From Nicotiana tabacum (Eukaryota > Streptophyta > Magnoliopsida > Solanales > Solanaceae), in assembly GCF_000715075.1 (NCBI RefSeq), contig NC_134094.1, positions 82,103,120-82,167,119 of the forward strand: a DNA stretch of 64,000 nucleotides. Direction: 5' to 3'. Each line of letters opens with the position of its first letter. Position 1 is the first letter of the stretch. The translations under genes were made by a program, and so were the position numbers. Under the pieces are notes generated by a model. The model was not told where the DNA came from, did no database searches, and worked only from the letters and a program-made list of their open reading frames with translations. Below are positions 48,570 through 60,000 of the stretch, piece after piece.

Positions 48570-50140
48570 CTATTCTGGGAGTTGTTCAAATTCCTTCTCC
48601 TTGCCTTTGTCCACTTGTTCCTGTTCAATTACAACTTCAGTGAGCTCCGTTGACTCATCGGTCTCTAATGTCACTGGAGTAATTGGCACTGTGTCTCTCC
48701 TATATTGAGCAACTTCTTGCTCTCTGTCTAAATCCCTTCCATTCCTGAGACTCACTACCATTAGCTGATTTGGGTTCTGCTCCTTTGGATTGATGTTTGT
48801 GTCTGCAGGCAACGTTCCTTGTGGGCGATTGTTTAAGGCCATAGATAACTGGCCTAATTGAGTTTCAATGCCTTTAATAGCCAAATCATGTGCGGCTAAA
48901 TTTTCTTGCATCTTTCCATTTGTCCCAATGAGTTGTTGCAGCATGCCCTTGATTTCAATCATATTACTGTCCTGCTGTTGATGAGGCGGTTGGTAAGCCA
49001 ACTGTTGTTGGTGCTGCTGATTGTAGCCCTGTTGCCTTTGATAAGGCACGACTTGGCCTTGTGGTCGTGCCCCCCTGGAATGGTATTGTATTGTTGCTGG
49101 GTTGGTCTGTACTGCTGATTTTGAGGTCCCCATTACTGTCCACCTTGCCTCTGACCCCCAAAATTATTGACGTAATTCATGTCTTCTCTGAAGCCCTGGT
49201 TATTATTCTCTCCACTCCACGAGCAAACATATGACTGATTTATGTAACGAGTGCATGTGCCTCCATTTGTTCTGTCAACAATGTGAACCTGTTTCGTGCC
49301 CATCTCATCAATATTCTTTGTCAACAAGATCATCTGGGTCATGAGAGTGGCTGTGTTTTCTGCATTTGTATTATTTGGGTCAAGAGCAACAGAATGCACT
49401 ATTGGAGTAAGTGTTGTATCCCACATCATCCAGCCTGAATTTTGAGCCATCTTGTCAGGAAGAATCTTACACTCTGTGAATGATTTGCTCAGGAATGCAC
49501 CCTCGGCTGAAGCATCTACATTGGCCTTCAGACTATCAGCCAAACCCATATAGAATCTCCGTCCTAGCATCTGATCTAGAATGTCATGGTGTGGACACTT
49601 CACTAGCATACCCTTAAACCTCTCCCAGGTTTCCTGCAAAGTTTCAGTCAGTTTCTGCCTGAATTGCAATATCTCATTAATTTGCCTCGCAGTTTTGTTG
49701 GGTAGATAGAACTTGTTTAAGAACTGCTTGATTAGTTCCTCCCAAGTAGCAATGGAGTTTATTGGGAGCGAATTCAGCCAAGTTTGAGCCTCCCCAGTCA
49801 CTAATAATGGGAACAGTAATAATTTGATTGCTTCAGGAGTCACATTCGGCTGTCTTTGAGTGACACAAATTGATAGAAAGTTCTTCATATGTTGTTGTGG
49901 GCCTTCGATGTACGACCAGAAGAACAACCCTTTATTTTGCAGCAAGTGCAGCATGTTGTTGGTAATCTGAAATGTCTCCGCTTGTATCAGAGGGACTGCA
50001 ATTGCGGTGGCTAGGTTATCAGCAGTTGGTTGCGCCGAATCATATAGAGCAGTTTTCGGCACAAGAGGTGCTACCACTCCGATGTTTGGGTCAACTTGAT
50101 CATTCCTATTTTTCTCATTGACGTTCTCGACGTCGTCCAT
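48570..50140 (-). pseudogene. Gag of the inner element, interrupted
   Basis: The ATG at 50140 opens a 335-codon frame with the Retrotrans_gag core (AQTWLNSLP, WEELIKQFLNKFYLP, TWERFKGMLVKCPHH). A stop at 49133-49135 (TAA replacing a Gln) and a frame change follow. The Gln-rich C-terminal part continues in another frame (49133-48570) with QLGQLSMALNNRPQGTLP, a usual Athila Gag segment. Capsid protein; not functional as it stands. Confidence 0.85.
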
Positions 50141-50401
50141 TTCAATTCCGAATTGTTCGCCTTAATTTAGTTGTTTGCCCTTCTTGTTAGCCTGATTCAA
50201 TGCCCTGAATGCTTTCTCGGGATCTGAGAGTCCTTCAAAAAAGTTCACCAGTTCTCAAGGAGCTTCTAGGCATGCACCTAAGTCACAGAAGAGTTCAAAC
50301 ATGAGAATTTCAATGGAAATATTTTTAACACCACAGAAAATTGATATAAACTAAAAATTCTAGCAATTCTTCCAAGTTGTAATAAATAACACCGTTAGTT
50401 T

Positions 50402-50417
50402 CCCGGCAACGGCGCCA
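50402..50417 (-). other. Primer binding site complementary to tRNA-Asp
   Basis: The minus strand reads TGGCGCCGTTGCCGGG, the complement of the 3' end of plant tRNA-Asp including CCA. It lies 5 bases inside the 5' LTR (50423-51701), which is the expected position and orientation. Confidence 0.9.
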
Positions 50418-50422
50418 AAATT

Positions 50423-51701
50423 TGATTACGCCCAACTATGCCTTATAAAAAGGACTAAGGAGTCGCTGCAAAAATAATCCGGTTCAAGAGTCCGGAGTCG
50501 AATCCCACAGGGAACTAACCTATTTGCTACAACTTTTAGTATCACTAATGATAAGCTCAGATAATTTTCAGAGTTCAAGATTTTATTTGATAATTAACAG
50601 AAGTTATTTAACTAAGGAAAAATGACAATAAAAACTATCAATAAGCAAGAATGAAGCTGAATTCAAGGGTAAAAGAATCTAGGGTTATTGATTTCCCCAA
50701 TTATCAGATTAATTCCTGACACGTTAGCTATAATCTCGTCGTAACACTCTATAAAGATGATGAGTTATTGCTTACCGTACTTATCTCTCGATCAATTACG
50801 ATAATTTACTAGAAGCATTCTCTCGAACTACTCTAGTTGACAATTTGTACAACTCATTAATATCACACCAAAGTTTCGTTATCTCTAATCCCGCTTTTAA
50901 ATTTAAGTAATTAATCTCTTAACTTACTCGAAAGTAGCATTGTTCAACAACAATCTAATCAATTGTTCTTTCTCAAGCAACACTAGACAACTAGACACGA
51001 TTAATCAAGGGCCCTTTCAATTAATCACAAGAAACACATAGTTGAACAATTATAGAGTAAAAACGGCTCAATTATATCAATACGTAATCAAGACTTCATC
51101 CAACATTTAGTTCCATCAACCCTAGATGACGGGTTTAGCTACTCATACTACTATGCACCATTACAATATAAAAAGTCATAACCAAAAATGAAATTAAGAA
51201 GAAGAAGATGATGAAAAACTCGTAGGAAAATTCTCCGTCTTGCTCCTTTTGTGTTCTTGCCTCCAAAGTTCTTCTAAAAATAGAGATACCCTCTTTTGGG
51301 TGAGCTGGGCTTCATATAGGTCAAGGTTAGTCGTCTCTCAAATTACAAAATTGACCTTGGACGATTTTTCTCGGAAGCACGTGCGCGGCCGCGCACTTTG
51401 GCCAGTTTTTGCGTGACATGCGCGGCCCAGTGCGCGGCCGCGCATAGACCGCGCACCTGGAGGATTTTCTGTAGCATTTTTTCTTTCTTCTTTTTAAGCG
51501 TGCTAACCTCCAATTGGCCTTCAATGCTCCATATTAGCTCCAAAACACTCTTTAACGTCCTCATAGCCCGGAATTGCTCTTGCAAAGCATAAAGATCTTA
51601 ATTAGAGCAATTTGTTATCATTTAAAATTCAAATATCAATAAAGTGCAGCTAAGTTAGAGTACAAATAGTAGCTAAACTACATAATTATAGCCTACTATC
51701 A
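50423..51701 (-). repeat. 5' LTR of the inner Athila-like element
   Basis: 1279 bp. It matches 40388-41940 with scattered substitutions. It contains a CpG-rich cluster 'gtgcgcggccgcgcac' at about 51380-51455. Confidence 0.93.
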
Positions 51702-51706
51702 CAGCC

Positions 51707-52469
51707 CTAGCTAGAAATTTAGCTACTCATAGTGGATATTGAAGAAAATAAAGAAGAAAAGATGATAAAACTCATATTGAATAATTAATAAATGAAAATC
51801 CAATGTAAAATCAACAATATAAACTAAAGTTTCTTAAAAGAGTAAAGAAAAACAGCTACAGAGTTTCTGGTATTCAAAACTTGACCTAATTTCGTGAAAG
51901 TAGTCTATTTATACAAAGCTAGAATTTTCGGACAAAATTACTCTTTCGGAGTTTCTGCGCCCGCATAATTCTGTGTGCGGTCCACACTTTTCTTCAGCTC
52001 TTGACAGGAGTGGATTCTGCGGCCGCACAATTCTGGATTGCGGCCGCATCTCTTGAGTTCTGCGGTCCGCATAATTCTGGGTGCGGCCGCACATTTGATT
52101 TCTGCGGCCGCACAATTATAGTGCGGTCCGCAGTTCTTGTTGGGCTTGAATTTGATACTCTCTGAACTTTGACTTTTGCGGCCGCATAATTATTGTGCGG
52201 TCCGCACTGTACACTGAAGCTCTGTTGATTCCTCTTCATATTCTGCGGCCGCAGATAGAATTTTGCGGTATGCACTTGAGCCTGTGTGCTTAATTATTGT
52301 CCTTGTTCAAAATCACTCCTTCTTGAGTTGGATTTCATCGTAATGGCTCATTTTCCAATACTCCTACAAGTAAGCATATTTCAGCAATTTTCGGGAATAC
52401 CTTTAAACAATTTTGAACTAAAACGAAAGTCAAAAGGCGCAAATAAGTAGTCAAAATCCCCACTTATCA
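51707..52469 (-). repeat. Second part of the split 3' LTR of the outer element
   Basis: It continues the LTR sequence broken at 40387 and ends '...cttatca' at 52469, next to a polypurine tract. The CpG-rich cluster at 51957-52275 lies within it. Confidence 0.85.
51957..52275. repeat. 'tgcggccgcacaattctg' palindrome cluster in the outer LTR
   Basis: About ten copies of the palindromic core TGCGGCCGCA or the variant TGCGGTCCGCA, spaced about 20-50 bp and often followed by 'taattctg' or 'caattctg'. The same words recur at 56411-56700 and 57105-57375. Confidence 0.9.
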
Positions 52470-52488
52470 ACTCCCCCAAACTTAAGCT
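52470..52488 (-). other. Polypurine tract of the outer element
   Basis: The minus strand reads 'agcttaagtttgggggagt' directly before the LTR start TGATAAGTGGGG. This primes plus-strand cDNA synthesis in LTR retrotransposons. Confidence 0.8.
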
Positions 52489-54365
52489 TTTGCTTTTCCT
52501 CAAGCAAATAAGGTAATTCTCACCTCCACAAAATAAGAGCTATTCCAGCTAATCTATGGTGAATCAAACACACATCAATTGGGACCAACAATTACCCATA
52601 CACTCATGAATTATCAACAAGGCAATAATTTGAAATTTTAAGCACAAATAGTTCTAATGCGACACTTGATCATCAAGAGTTGACTTTACTCATCAAGGAA
52701 GTTTGCTCTTTCATGTAGGTCACTGTGAATCCCAAACTCCTCCTCCTCTACTCTCCGTTAGCTTATCTCACTTAAGAATGTAGCACTCAATTCAAGGATT
52801 TGTAAAAAGATCGCTCATCTCTCTCAAAAGAATATCACAAGTACGAATCTAAGTATAATATGCTTGCCCCTCATGTAAATCACCACTAATGTAAGTTCAC
52901 TCGGCTTGAAATTACGTAGGGCTTTTTCGGGATGTAATGTAGGCTTTTGGACTAATATAGGAAATGTTGGAATAGAACGGGTTCATCTTTCCTTAAGCAC
53001 TCCATTTTCTCTTTTTAGCTCATGCTTTGCCGACTTTTTGAGGCATTTTCTTTTTCCTTAGGGGAACTAGAGAGACTTGATATCACTCTTTCTTGGTCAT
53101 GATATTCATTTTATCATTCTTTGTTTTATCCATGCTTTGCATTTTTGCTTTTCTTTGAATCCCTTCAACTCTTCAATTTATTCACTTTCTTTTTGCATTT
53201 TTCTTTTATTCTTTCTTTCTTTTTCTTTGCCTTGCCTTTTCTTCATTTCGTTTCTCTTTTTGTACCTTGATACCACTTTCAAACTCCTCGTCTCTCCCCC
53301 AAACTTATGTTTTTGCCAATTGCTTCTCATGAGTGTTAAGGAAAGCTCGGGTGCCAAGAGAAGGTCACTACAAAACGGGTAAAGGCTTGTAATATGATTA
53401 TCAAATGAGAAATGCTTTAGGCTCAAAAGGGTTGACTAAGGATAACATCATTGGTGGGCCATGGAAAATTTCAAAATGGGTCAAGGAAATCCTACAACCA
53501 CTTCTCAAACCAAGCAAAACTTAAAATTTCATCTAGAAACACATTCGGGGCAAGTTCCAGACCATTCGCACAGGTACTTGGACTTGAAATAGAACATCTC
53601 ACCTCTCACACAGCTGGATTATTAAATATGATAGAGTCTAGGGCCCACAACAACCGTATTCAAGATTGAAAATCACTAATGGTTCAATTAAATCACTCGA
53701 TGATTTCTTAAGTCAACACAAGAGTCACAAGGTCACTAATTAGAGCTATTTCTTTCCAAGAATTTGTTTTTAATCATAAGCATGTAGTTAAGTGTGTTGG
53801 TACCAAGTGAAGCGTGCTTGACTCTTCTATTTCGACTCAATTAGGTCCTCTTATTCATTATTACTATTATTCTTACCTAAACATCAAAAACGGACTCAAT
53901 CCCTTAAGAAAGTTGTCACGCCATCCATCGTTAGGAAGGGTCACCCGGTTCCCACAAAAATCACCTTTGGAAAGAACCATGGTATTAATAAAACCAAAGG
54001 CTTATTGATCACTTAAACATGAAAAGAAACTACTAAATTAAAAAGAAGCTATTAACGTAAATAAGAAGCTATTAGACTAAACATTGACTACTGAGAAAAT
54101 AAAATAAAGAAGCTATGAAGTAAACTGCTGAAAGCATAAATGAATATACAAACTGAGAAAGGGAAAGAGAATATATAAATCAATAGAGAGAAGAATATGT
54201 ACATAATGAAAGTAAAAATAAAAAGAGAATGTTATCAGTTATTACATGCCAAAGTCAAATGTCATATCAAATCAAAATAGACCACCCCCTGAATAAGAAT
54301 AAGCATTATCCTCAATACTTAACAAAAATAAAAATAAGGAAATTTGAAAGAGTAGAGAGGACTCC
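52489..54365 (-). other. 3' untranslated region of the outer element
   Basis: No gene. It includes a T/C-rich stretch (about 53090-53300) whose open frames are composition artefacts. Confidence 0.6.
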
Positions 54366-56321
54366 CTATGTGGTCTCAGTGTCCATAGTAGCATCACCTC
54401 CCTCAGGCTCCTCCAACTGGATCTCATCATCCACTGCTCGGGGAGTAGCTGGGTTGGTGAACATCTGTAGCACCGCCTCAGCCGTATGGATAGCGAGGTC
54501 TGGCTCCTCAGACTGGCCAGCTGGTTCCACTGGTACTGATGGTGATGCTGGGTCTGCTGGTACTGATGGATCTGTCTCCATCAGTAAGTCAAAGGGAAGA
54601 TCACTAACTACTGCTATCTTGGTCACTTCACGTCTCAACTTGTCCACTGATTTTCTCGAAGCCTGGGATTTTCTCATCTTCTTCACCTGTTTACCTAGCT
54701 CCTCAATTTCTCCCCCATGTGCCACCAAGGTATCCATGATGGTCTTCTAATTATCCAATATCTTCTCCAATGTTTCCTCCACTGACGGAGGAACCTAGGG
54801 TGCTGGGGCAGAAGACTGTGCTGCAATAGCACTAGATAGGTCAGACAACTTTGCAGTAGCTGTCTGCATCTAGTTGTTGAGACTTGCCAGTGTCTAGGAG
54901 ACTCGCAGCGCAGTGAGTGGATAAGTGGAGGAGGAAGGCAGTGATACTGATGTTGATGGCCCTAAAGATAGAGGTGGTGGCATGGCAGTTGTCTCGGTGG
55001 AAGGCCTGGCTGTTGTGGAAGGCATAGAAGCTGTAAAAGGCATAGCAGTAGAATCTGCAACTACCACCGATGACTCATCAAATTGGCCTACGGTAGAAGT
55101 CGACTTACCCTTGTTCTTTGAGTTCCTTGGGTCCTTCAGAGAGTACCAGGAGAAGGGCTGCTTAGCCCTAACCTTCGTATCAAAGCTCTTGGGCTCTACC
55201 CCTGCATCCGTGAGATACTCCGTGATAGTGTTGGGATACGGATGTGAGCTTTCACCCTGCCTGACAACCAGAGACATGTTGGCCGACATGATAACACCCA
55301 CATTAATTGGGTACCCGACCATGATAGATGCAACTAAGACTGCCCGAGGGATTGGAAGATTGTTTTTATTCCGGCTTGGGTCTATGTGACTGCATACAAA
55401 TGTTTGCCACCCTTTTGCTTCAAAGTTAAAGGTGTTCCGCAGAATGGGAACCCCTGTTGTGATCCATGGTGGTGGTGGTCCTGGAGCTGCTAGTATCTCA
55501 GCTAGCCAAGGGCGAGCTGCATCACCCTTTGCGAACTTCTCTAAATACTGCACCGGCTCTATATCCTCGAGCCCCAAATAAGTGTTCAGGGTGCTCTGAT
55601 CAAATCGTACTTTCAAGTTCCGCACCTTAGTCACCTTAGTCCCCTTCTTGATATGTGCCACATTGGCGTAAAACTCATGGACTACGTTCTCTTTTGCATC
55701 CAATACGATTTTCGTGAACCACTTCCACCATTTGCTTTCCCGAAATTGTCTTAACTCATTTGGATTGTGCCTATCCAAGTCTTTCAACAGGAACTGATGC
55801 TCAAGTGTGAGGGTTCTCTGGGGCCACCACTCTCGAAACCTATTGAATGCAGTCAGGCTCACAAACCTATCTTCCCAAACTTCCTTCTTCTTTGACCTTT
55901 CCAGGCCTGCAACTCTGGTATCAGCCCCCCGACCGTCATCTAAAATATCATCATCATCATCAACTGTGACTGGTGCGATGGGGCATGAGTAGATGAGGGC
56001 TCCGAAGCCTGGTTGTTCCCTTCCGATCCCTCGTAAGTACTCTCAGAAGAGGTAGTCTCATCTCTCAGTTGGTATCTATCCTGGGGTAGCTGTGGCTGTG
56101 ATGGCACAGCAGGCTGCCTTTGCACTGAGTCGCCCTCCGATGCTTCCCTAGACGGGGCATATGAACATGATTTGGAGGGCTCCGGTTGTCTACATCGGCC
56201 TATTGTTTCCTTCTTACTAATCACTTTTTGCATGGAGAGTGGTAGGGCACCCCTGCCTCGGCCTCAAGAGGGGTTCACCCCTCCCCTTGGGTGTATCACC
56301 TCGTACCCGTGATCTAACCAT
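54366..56321 (-). pseudogene. ORF3 (Athila-type third ORF) of the outer element, broken
   Basis: It starts at ATG 56321 (MVRSRVRGDTPKGRGEP) with a basic Arg/Gly-rich N-terminus. A low-complexity Ser/Glu/Pro segment follows (56233-55940) in a shifted frame. The conserved core is 55862-54894: FREWWPQRTLTLEHQFLLKD, KWWKWFTKIVLDAKENVV, VHEFYANVAH, RPWLAEILA, PPPPWITTGVP and YPINVGVIMSANM. A C-terminal segment with heptads (EIEELGKQVKKMRKSQ) and a Pro/Glu-rich tail ends at 54366. Four in-frame TAG codons fall within about 50 codons: 54894-54896, 54870-54872, 54795-54797 and 54747-54749. Function unknown; no membrane anchor was seen. Confidence 0.82.
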
Positions 56322-56410
56322 TATCTGCAATACATAGCAACATGAGTAAGTTAAAGTTCAAACACAGACTATAAAATAGTTGCAGACAAAATAGTGGGCA
56401 GGAGGGGGAA

Positions 56411-56700
56411 GTGCGGTCCGCACAATTCTGAGTGCGGCCGCAGAATGGTTTGTGCAAATCGTACAATTTTGGAAGTGCGGTCGCACAATTGAAGTGCGGT
56501 CCGCACAATTCTAAGTGCGGCCGCACAATTCAAGGCCCAGAAATACCAATTCTCTGAAGTTTTGATCTGCGACCGCACACATTTTTCTGCAGCCGCAGTT
56601 CAGTTTCTGCAGACCGTACAATTTTGAGTGTGGTCCGCACAATCAATGCACAGACCTTTCCCTCGCCTAAGGATCTGCGGACCGCACAATTCAAAATTAT
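56411..56700. repeat. 'tgcggccgcacaattctg' palindrome cluster upstream of ORF3
   Basis: The same words as in the outer LTR (51957-52275): TGCGGTCCGCACAATTCTG, TGCGGCCGCA, TGCGGTCGCACAATT. It lies immediately 5' of ORF3 in element orientation. Confidence 0.88.
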
Positions 56701-57104
56701 ACGGCACTGAACTTAGGGCTTTTTCAATTTAGCACAATTTAGACATGGTATTGGCAAATTAAACATGATGCACAGTTTACCCATCCCCCAATTAACAAGT
56801 ATGAAGTTACCCACACTATTTTAAGCACACATGATGATTCATTTTGCCATTTAGGCCTAAAAATAACTAAACTAATAAAGAACAAAAATTAAGAAATTTG
56901 AAAGAATCTAAACATGAATTGAACATAGCAGTAATGAATGATGCAGGGAAGAATCTAGGGTGATGAAGTTAATGCGAGACGATTGAATCAATTTGAGTGC
57001 ACTGTGCTTGCTTTGGTGTCAACTAGTCAGAGTGTGTAAAGTTTTGAACAGTGGTAGAGGGTCACTATTTATAGCTTGATCGACTAGGGAAAAATGCTAA
57101 GCTG

Positions 57105-57375
57105 AGCGAGGCCGCACAATTTTATGTGTGGTCTGCAATCCTTACCTTTTATCAATTACCCTTTTTGATGACTGCGGTCGGCATATTTCTGAGTGCGGCC
57201 GAAACTTTTTGTGCGGCCGCAGATCAACCATTTATCTGCAATTCAAACTTCAGTGAGTTTGCAATTTTGTGATCTCCAGTTGTATGGTCGCACAATGAAT
57301 TGTGCGGCCGCAGACTCCTTTCTGATGTGGCCATCAAGATTGTGCGGTTCGCACAATAAATGTGTGATACGCACT
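57105..57375. repeat. Second palindrome cluster upstream of ORF3
   Basis: 'gaggccgcacaattttatg', 'gtgcggccgcaga' and 'gtgcggttcgcacaataaat' are more diverged versions of the 56411-56700 words. Confidence 0.8.
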
Positions 57376-58284
57376 TTTTTCCACACTTAGCATTTTTCCT
57401 AAGCACAGTTCCTGCAATATACTTCAAAATCAGTTAGCACAAAACAAGACCTATCTAAAAAATTAAAAATAAAAATAAAAAGAAACGTGGGTTGCCTCCC
57501 AAGAAGCGCCTGATTTAACGTCGCGACACTACGCAGATTACTATCAATCACTTAAAATTGTGATGAACCAAAATGTCATCTTTAAATTTAATAAGTAATT
57601 TGGTGTTCTAAGACCTCAAAAAGTACCATTTATCATTCCTGCACTTGCGTGCACAGTCCGTACAATTTTTCGGAAAGTTTTTATGTGAAAAATGGATTAA
57701 AATGGGAAATAGAGCTTTAAAACTCAACTAAGTTGACTTTGGTTAACATTTTGAGCAAACGGACTCGGATCAGTATTTTGATAATTTTGGTAGGTCCGTA
57801 TCATGATTTGGGACCTGGACGTATGCCCGGAATCGAATTCCGAGGTCCCTAGCCCGAGATATGGAATTTTAATAAAAAAATAAAAGCTTGAAAGCTTAAT
57901 GATTTCTAAGAAATTACTGATGTTGGATTTATTGACCTCGGGTCCGTATTTTGGTTTCGGAGCCAGACATAGGTCTACTATAATATTTATGACTTGTCTG
58001 CCGAATTTGATGAGAAACAGAGTTGATTTTACATGATTCGGACGTCCGGTTGTAAAAATAAAGGTTTTAAAATTTTCTTGAAAATTTCCTTTGATTTGTT
58101 GTCCGATTCGTAGTTCTAGGTGTTAGTTTGGCGATTTGATCGCGCGAGCAAGTTCGTATAATATTTTAGGACTTGGGTACATGTTTGGTTTGGAGACCCG
58201 AGGGTTCGGGTGATTTTCGGATGGGCTACAGGATGATTTCGGACTTAGGAAATCTGGTTTTCTGCAGACTTCAGGCTTCTGGTG

Positions 58285-58585
58285 TGTTCTTCTTCGCGTT
58301 CGCGAAGGTACTCTCCCGAACGCGAAGAGCAAATTGGGGCTGGCACATTTTGTGCTTCGCGTTCGCGACAGAGTGACCGTGTTCGCGAAGGCTTGAGGTT
58401 CAAAGCTTCACGTTCGCGAAGGGAAAGAGGCTGGCCAGGATAATTGCCTTTGCGTTCGCGAAGGCCAAGCTAGGCAAGCTTCGCGTTCGTGAAGTAGCCC
58501 TCGCGTTCGCGAAGTGTAAAATGGGACATCACAAATTTGTGCTTCGCAAACGCGAGGTACTGACCGTGTTCGCGAAGGGTAAAAG
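58285..58585. repeat. 'cttcgcgttcgcgaag' palindrome cluster in the solo LTR
   Basis: About ten copies of TTCGCGTTCGCGAA-like words, spaced about 25-35 bp, followed by 'gggattcgtcccattttcaa'. This is the position held by 'cgcaggtgcg' words in the LTR at 1-1911. Confidence 0.88.
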
Positions 58586-59580
58586 TCCCGAAAACAAAAC
58601 TTAAGTTCTTGAAAAATGGGATTCGTCCCATTTTCAACCCTTTTCCATTTTTGAGCTCGGGTAAGGTGATTTTTGGGTCATTTTCACGGGAAAACATTGG
58701 GGTAAGTGTTCCTTATCCTATATTTATTATGTTTCATGATTTCATACTCATTTATATCATGAATCCGTGAATTTATGAAAGAAAAATCATATTTTTACAA
58801 AATCTTCCAAAAATGAAAATTTAAGATTTGAAGGTCCATTTGACATCGGAATTGGATAATTTTTGTATGGTTGGACTCGTCTCGGAATGAGTGTTCGGAT
58901 TTTATAAATTTTTCTGAGATTTGAAACATGGGTCCCACTGTCGAATATTTTATTGAATTTTGGATTTTTATCCGGAAAATTTATAAATTCATATGGAATT
59001 AATTCCTATGATTCGTATTCAGTATATCAAATTGTTTGTGAATAGGATTTGAAGAGTTTGAAGACAAATTTAAAAGGAAAAGCTGTGGTCGAGTAATTGA
59101 TTGGAATTTGCAAAGCGAGGTAAGTGTCGTGGTTAACCTTGACTTGAGGGAACAGAACCCTTAAATTATATGTTATGTGAAAAGAATGTGAACGATGTAT
59201 AGGCGAGGTGACGAGTGTCTATACGCCGTAAAATTAATTGTTTGCCTGCTTACTTGAAAAATCATAAATTATTTTAAATCATAAATTAATTATTATAATA
59301 ATTGTTTCTCTCCTATTCTTTGTCATATATTAATTCTTGAATTCATGCATTAATTGTTACATGCTATTTGAATTATGTGTTTTAATTGTTATTTGACATT
59401 TAGCATATTAAATATTAAACTGCCTATTTTCTCCCCGATTTCCATAATAATTTGTTATTTGTCACTGTTTGTTTCATAATTAAATCATAATTATTGAATG
59501 CTTGTTGTCTTATAATTTTATATTAATTGTTGTATTTATTGGGGAAATTTCTTCTATAAGAATTGATTGAAATGGATATA

Positions 59581-60000
59581 TTGGAGGATCGGGTTGCACG
59601 CCACAACAGACTTATTAAAAAGTTCATATTGGAGGATCGGGCTGCACGCCACAACAAACTTATTAAAAAGTTCATATTGGAGGATCGGGTTGCACGCCGC
59701 AACAGACTTATTAAAAAGTCAATATTAGGGGATCGGATTGCACGCCGCAATAAACTTATTTAAAAGTCACTATTGGGGGATTGGATTGCACGCCGCAATA
59801 GACTTATTTAAAAGTCAATATTGGTGGATCGGATTGCATGCCGCAACAGACTTATTTAAAAGTTTATATATATACTTGATTGAAATAAATTTATGACAGA
59901 CTTGATTAAAAAGAATATATTGGGAGAGCGGGTTGCACGCTGCAACAGAATTGAATGTGAATATATTGTGAGAGCGGGTTGCACGCTGCAACAGAATTGG
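59581..60000 (+). repeat. 48 bp tandem repeat in the solo LTR
   Basis: 'ttggaggatcgggttgcacg' units start at 59581, 59629, 59677, 59725, 59773 and 59821, so the period is exactly 48 bp. More diverged units continue to about 60000. Confidence 0.92.

Larger units (their letters stand above)
40388..51701 (-). mobile_element. Inner Athila-like Ty3/gypsy retrotransposon, complete ends, RT deleted
   Basis: A perfect 5 bp target duplication CAGCC (40383-40387 and 51702-51706) flanks it. LTRs are 40388-41940 (3' LTR in element orientation) and 50423-51701 (5' LTR), both TGA...TCA and closely similar apart from a duplication in the left copy. A tRNA-Asp-type primer site follows the 5' LTR. Genes on the minus strand are gag, protease, RNase H, integrase and ORF3. 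The reverse transcriptase is missing, so the element cannot transpose on its own. Confidence 0.95.
56322..57558 (-). other. Noncoding region between pol and ORF3 of the outer element
   Basis: It contains two CpG-rich palindrome clusters (56411-56700 and 57105-57375) and a block at 57489-57521 matching the repeated block of the inner element at 45731 and 45793. No protein gene. Confidence 0.7.

Noticed and set aside
51957..52275. CpG island of a host gene
   Set aside because: The CpG density comes from repeated GCGGCCGC words inside an LTR; no host gene is nearby.
59523..59763. Repetitive frames such as RAIRSPNI on - and EDRVARHN on +
   Set aside because: Caused by the 48 bp tandem array in a solo LTR.
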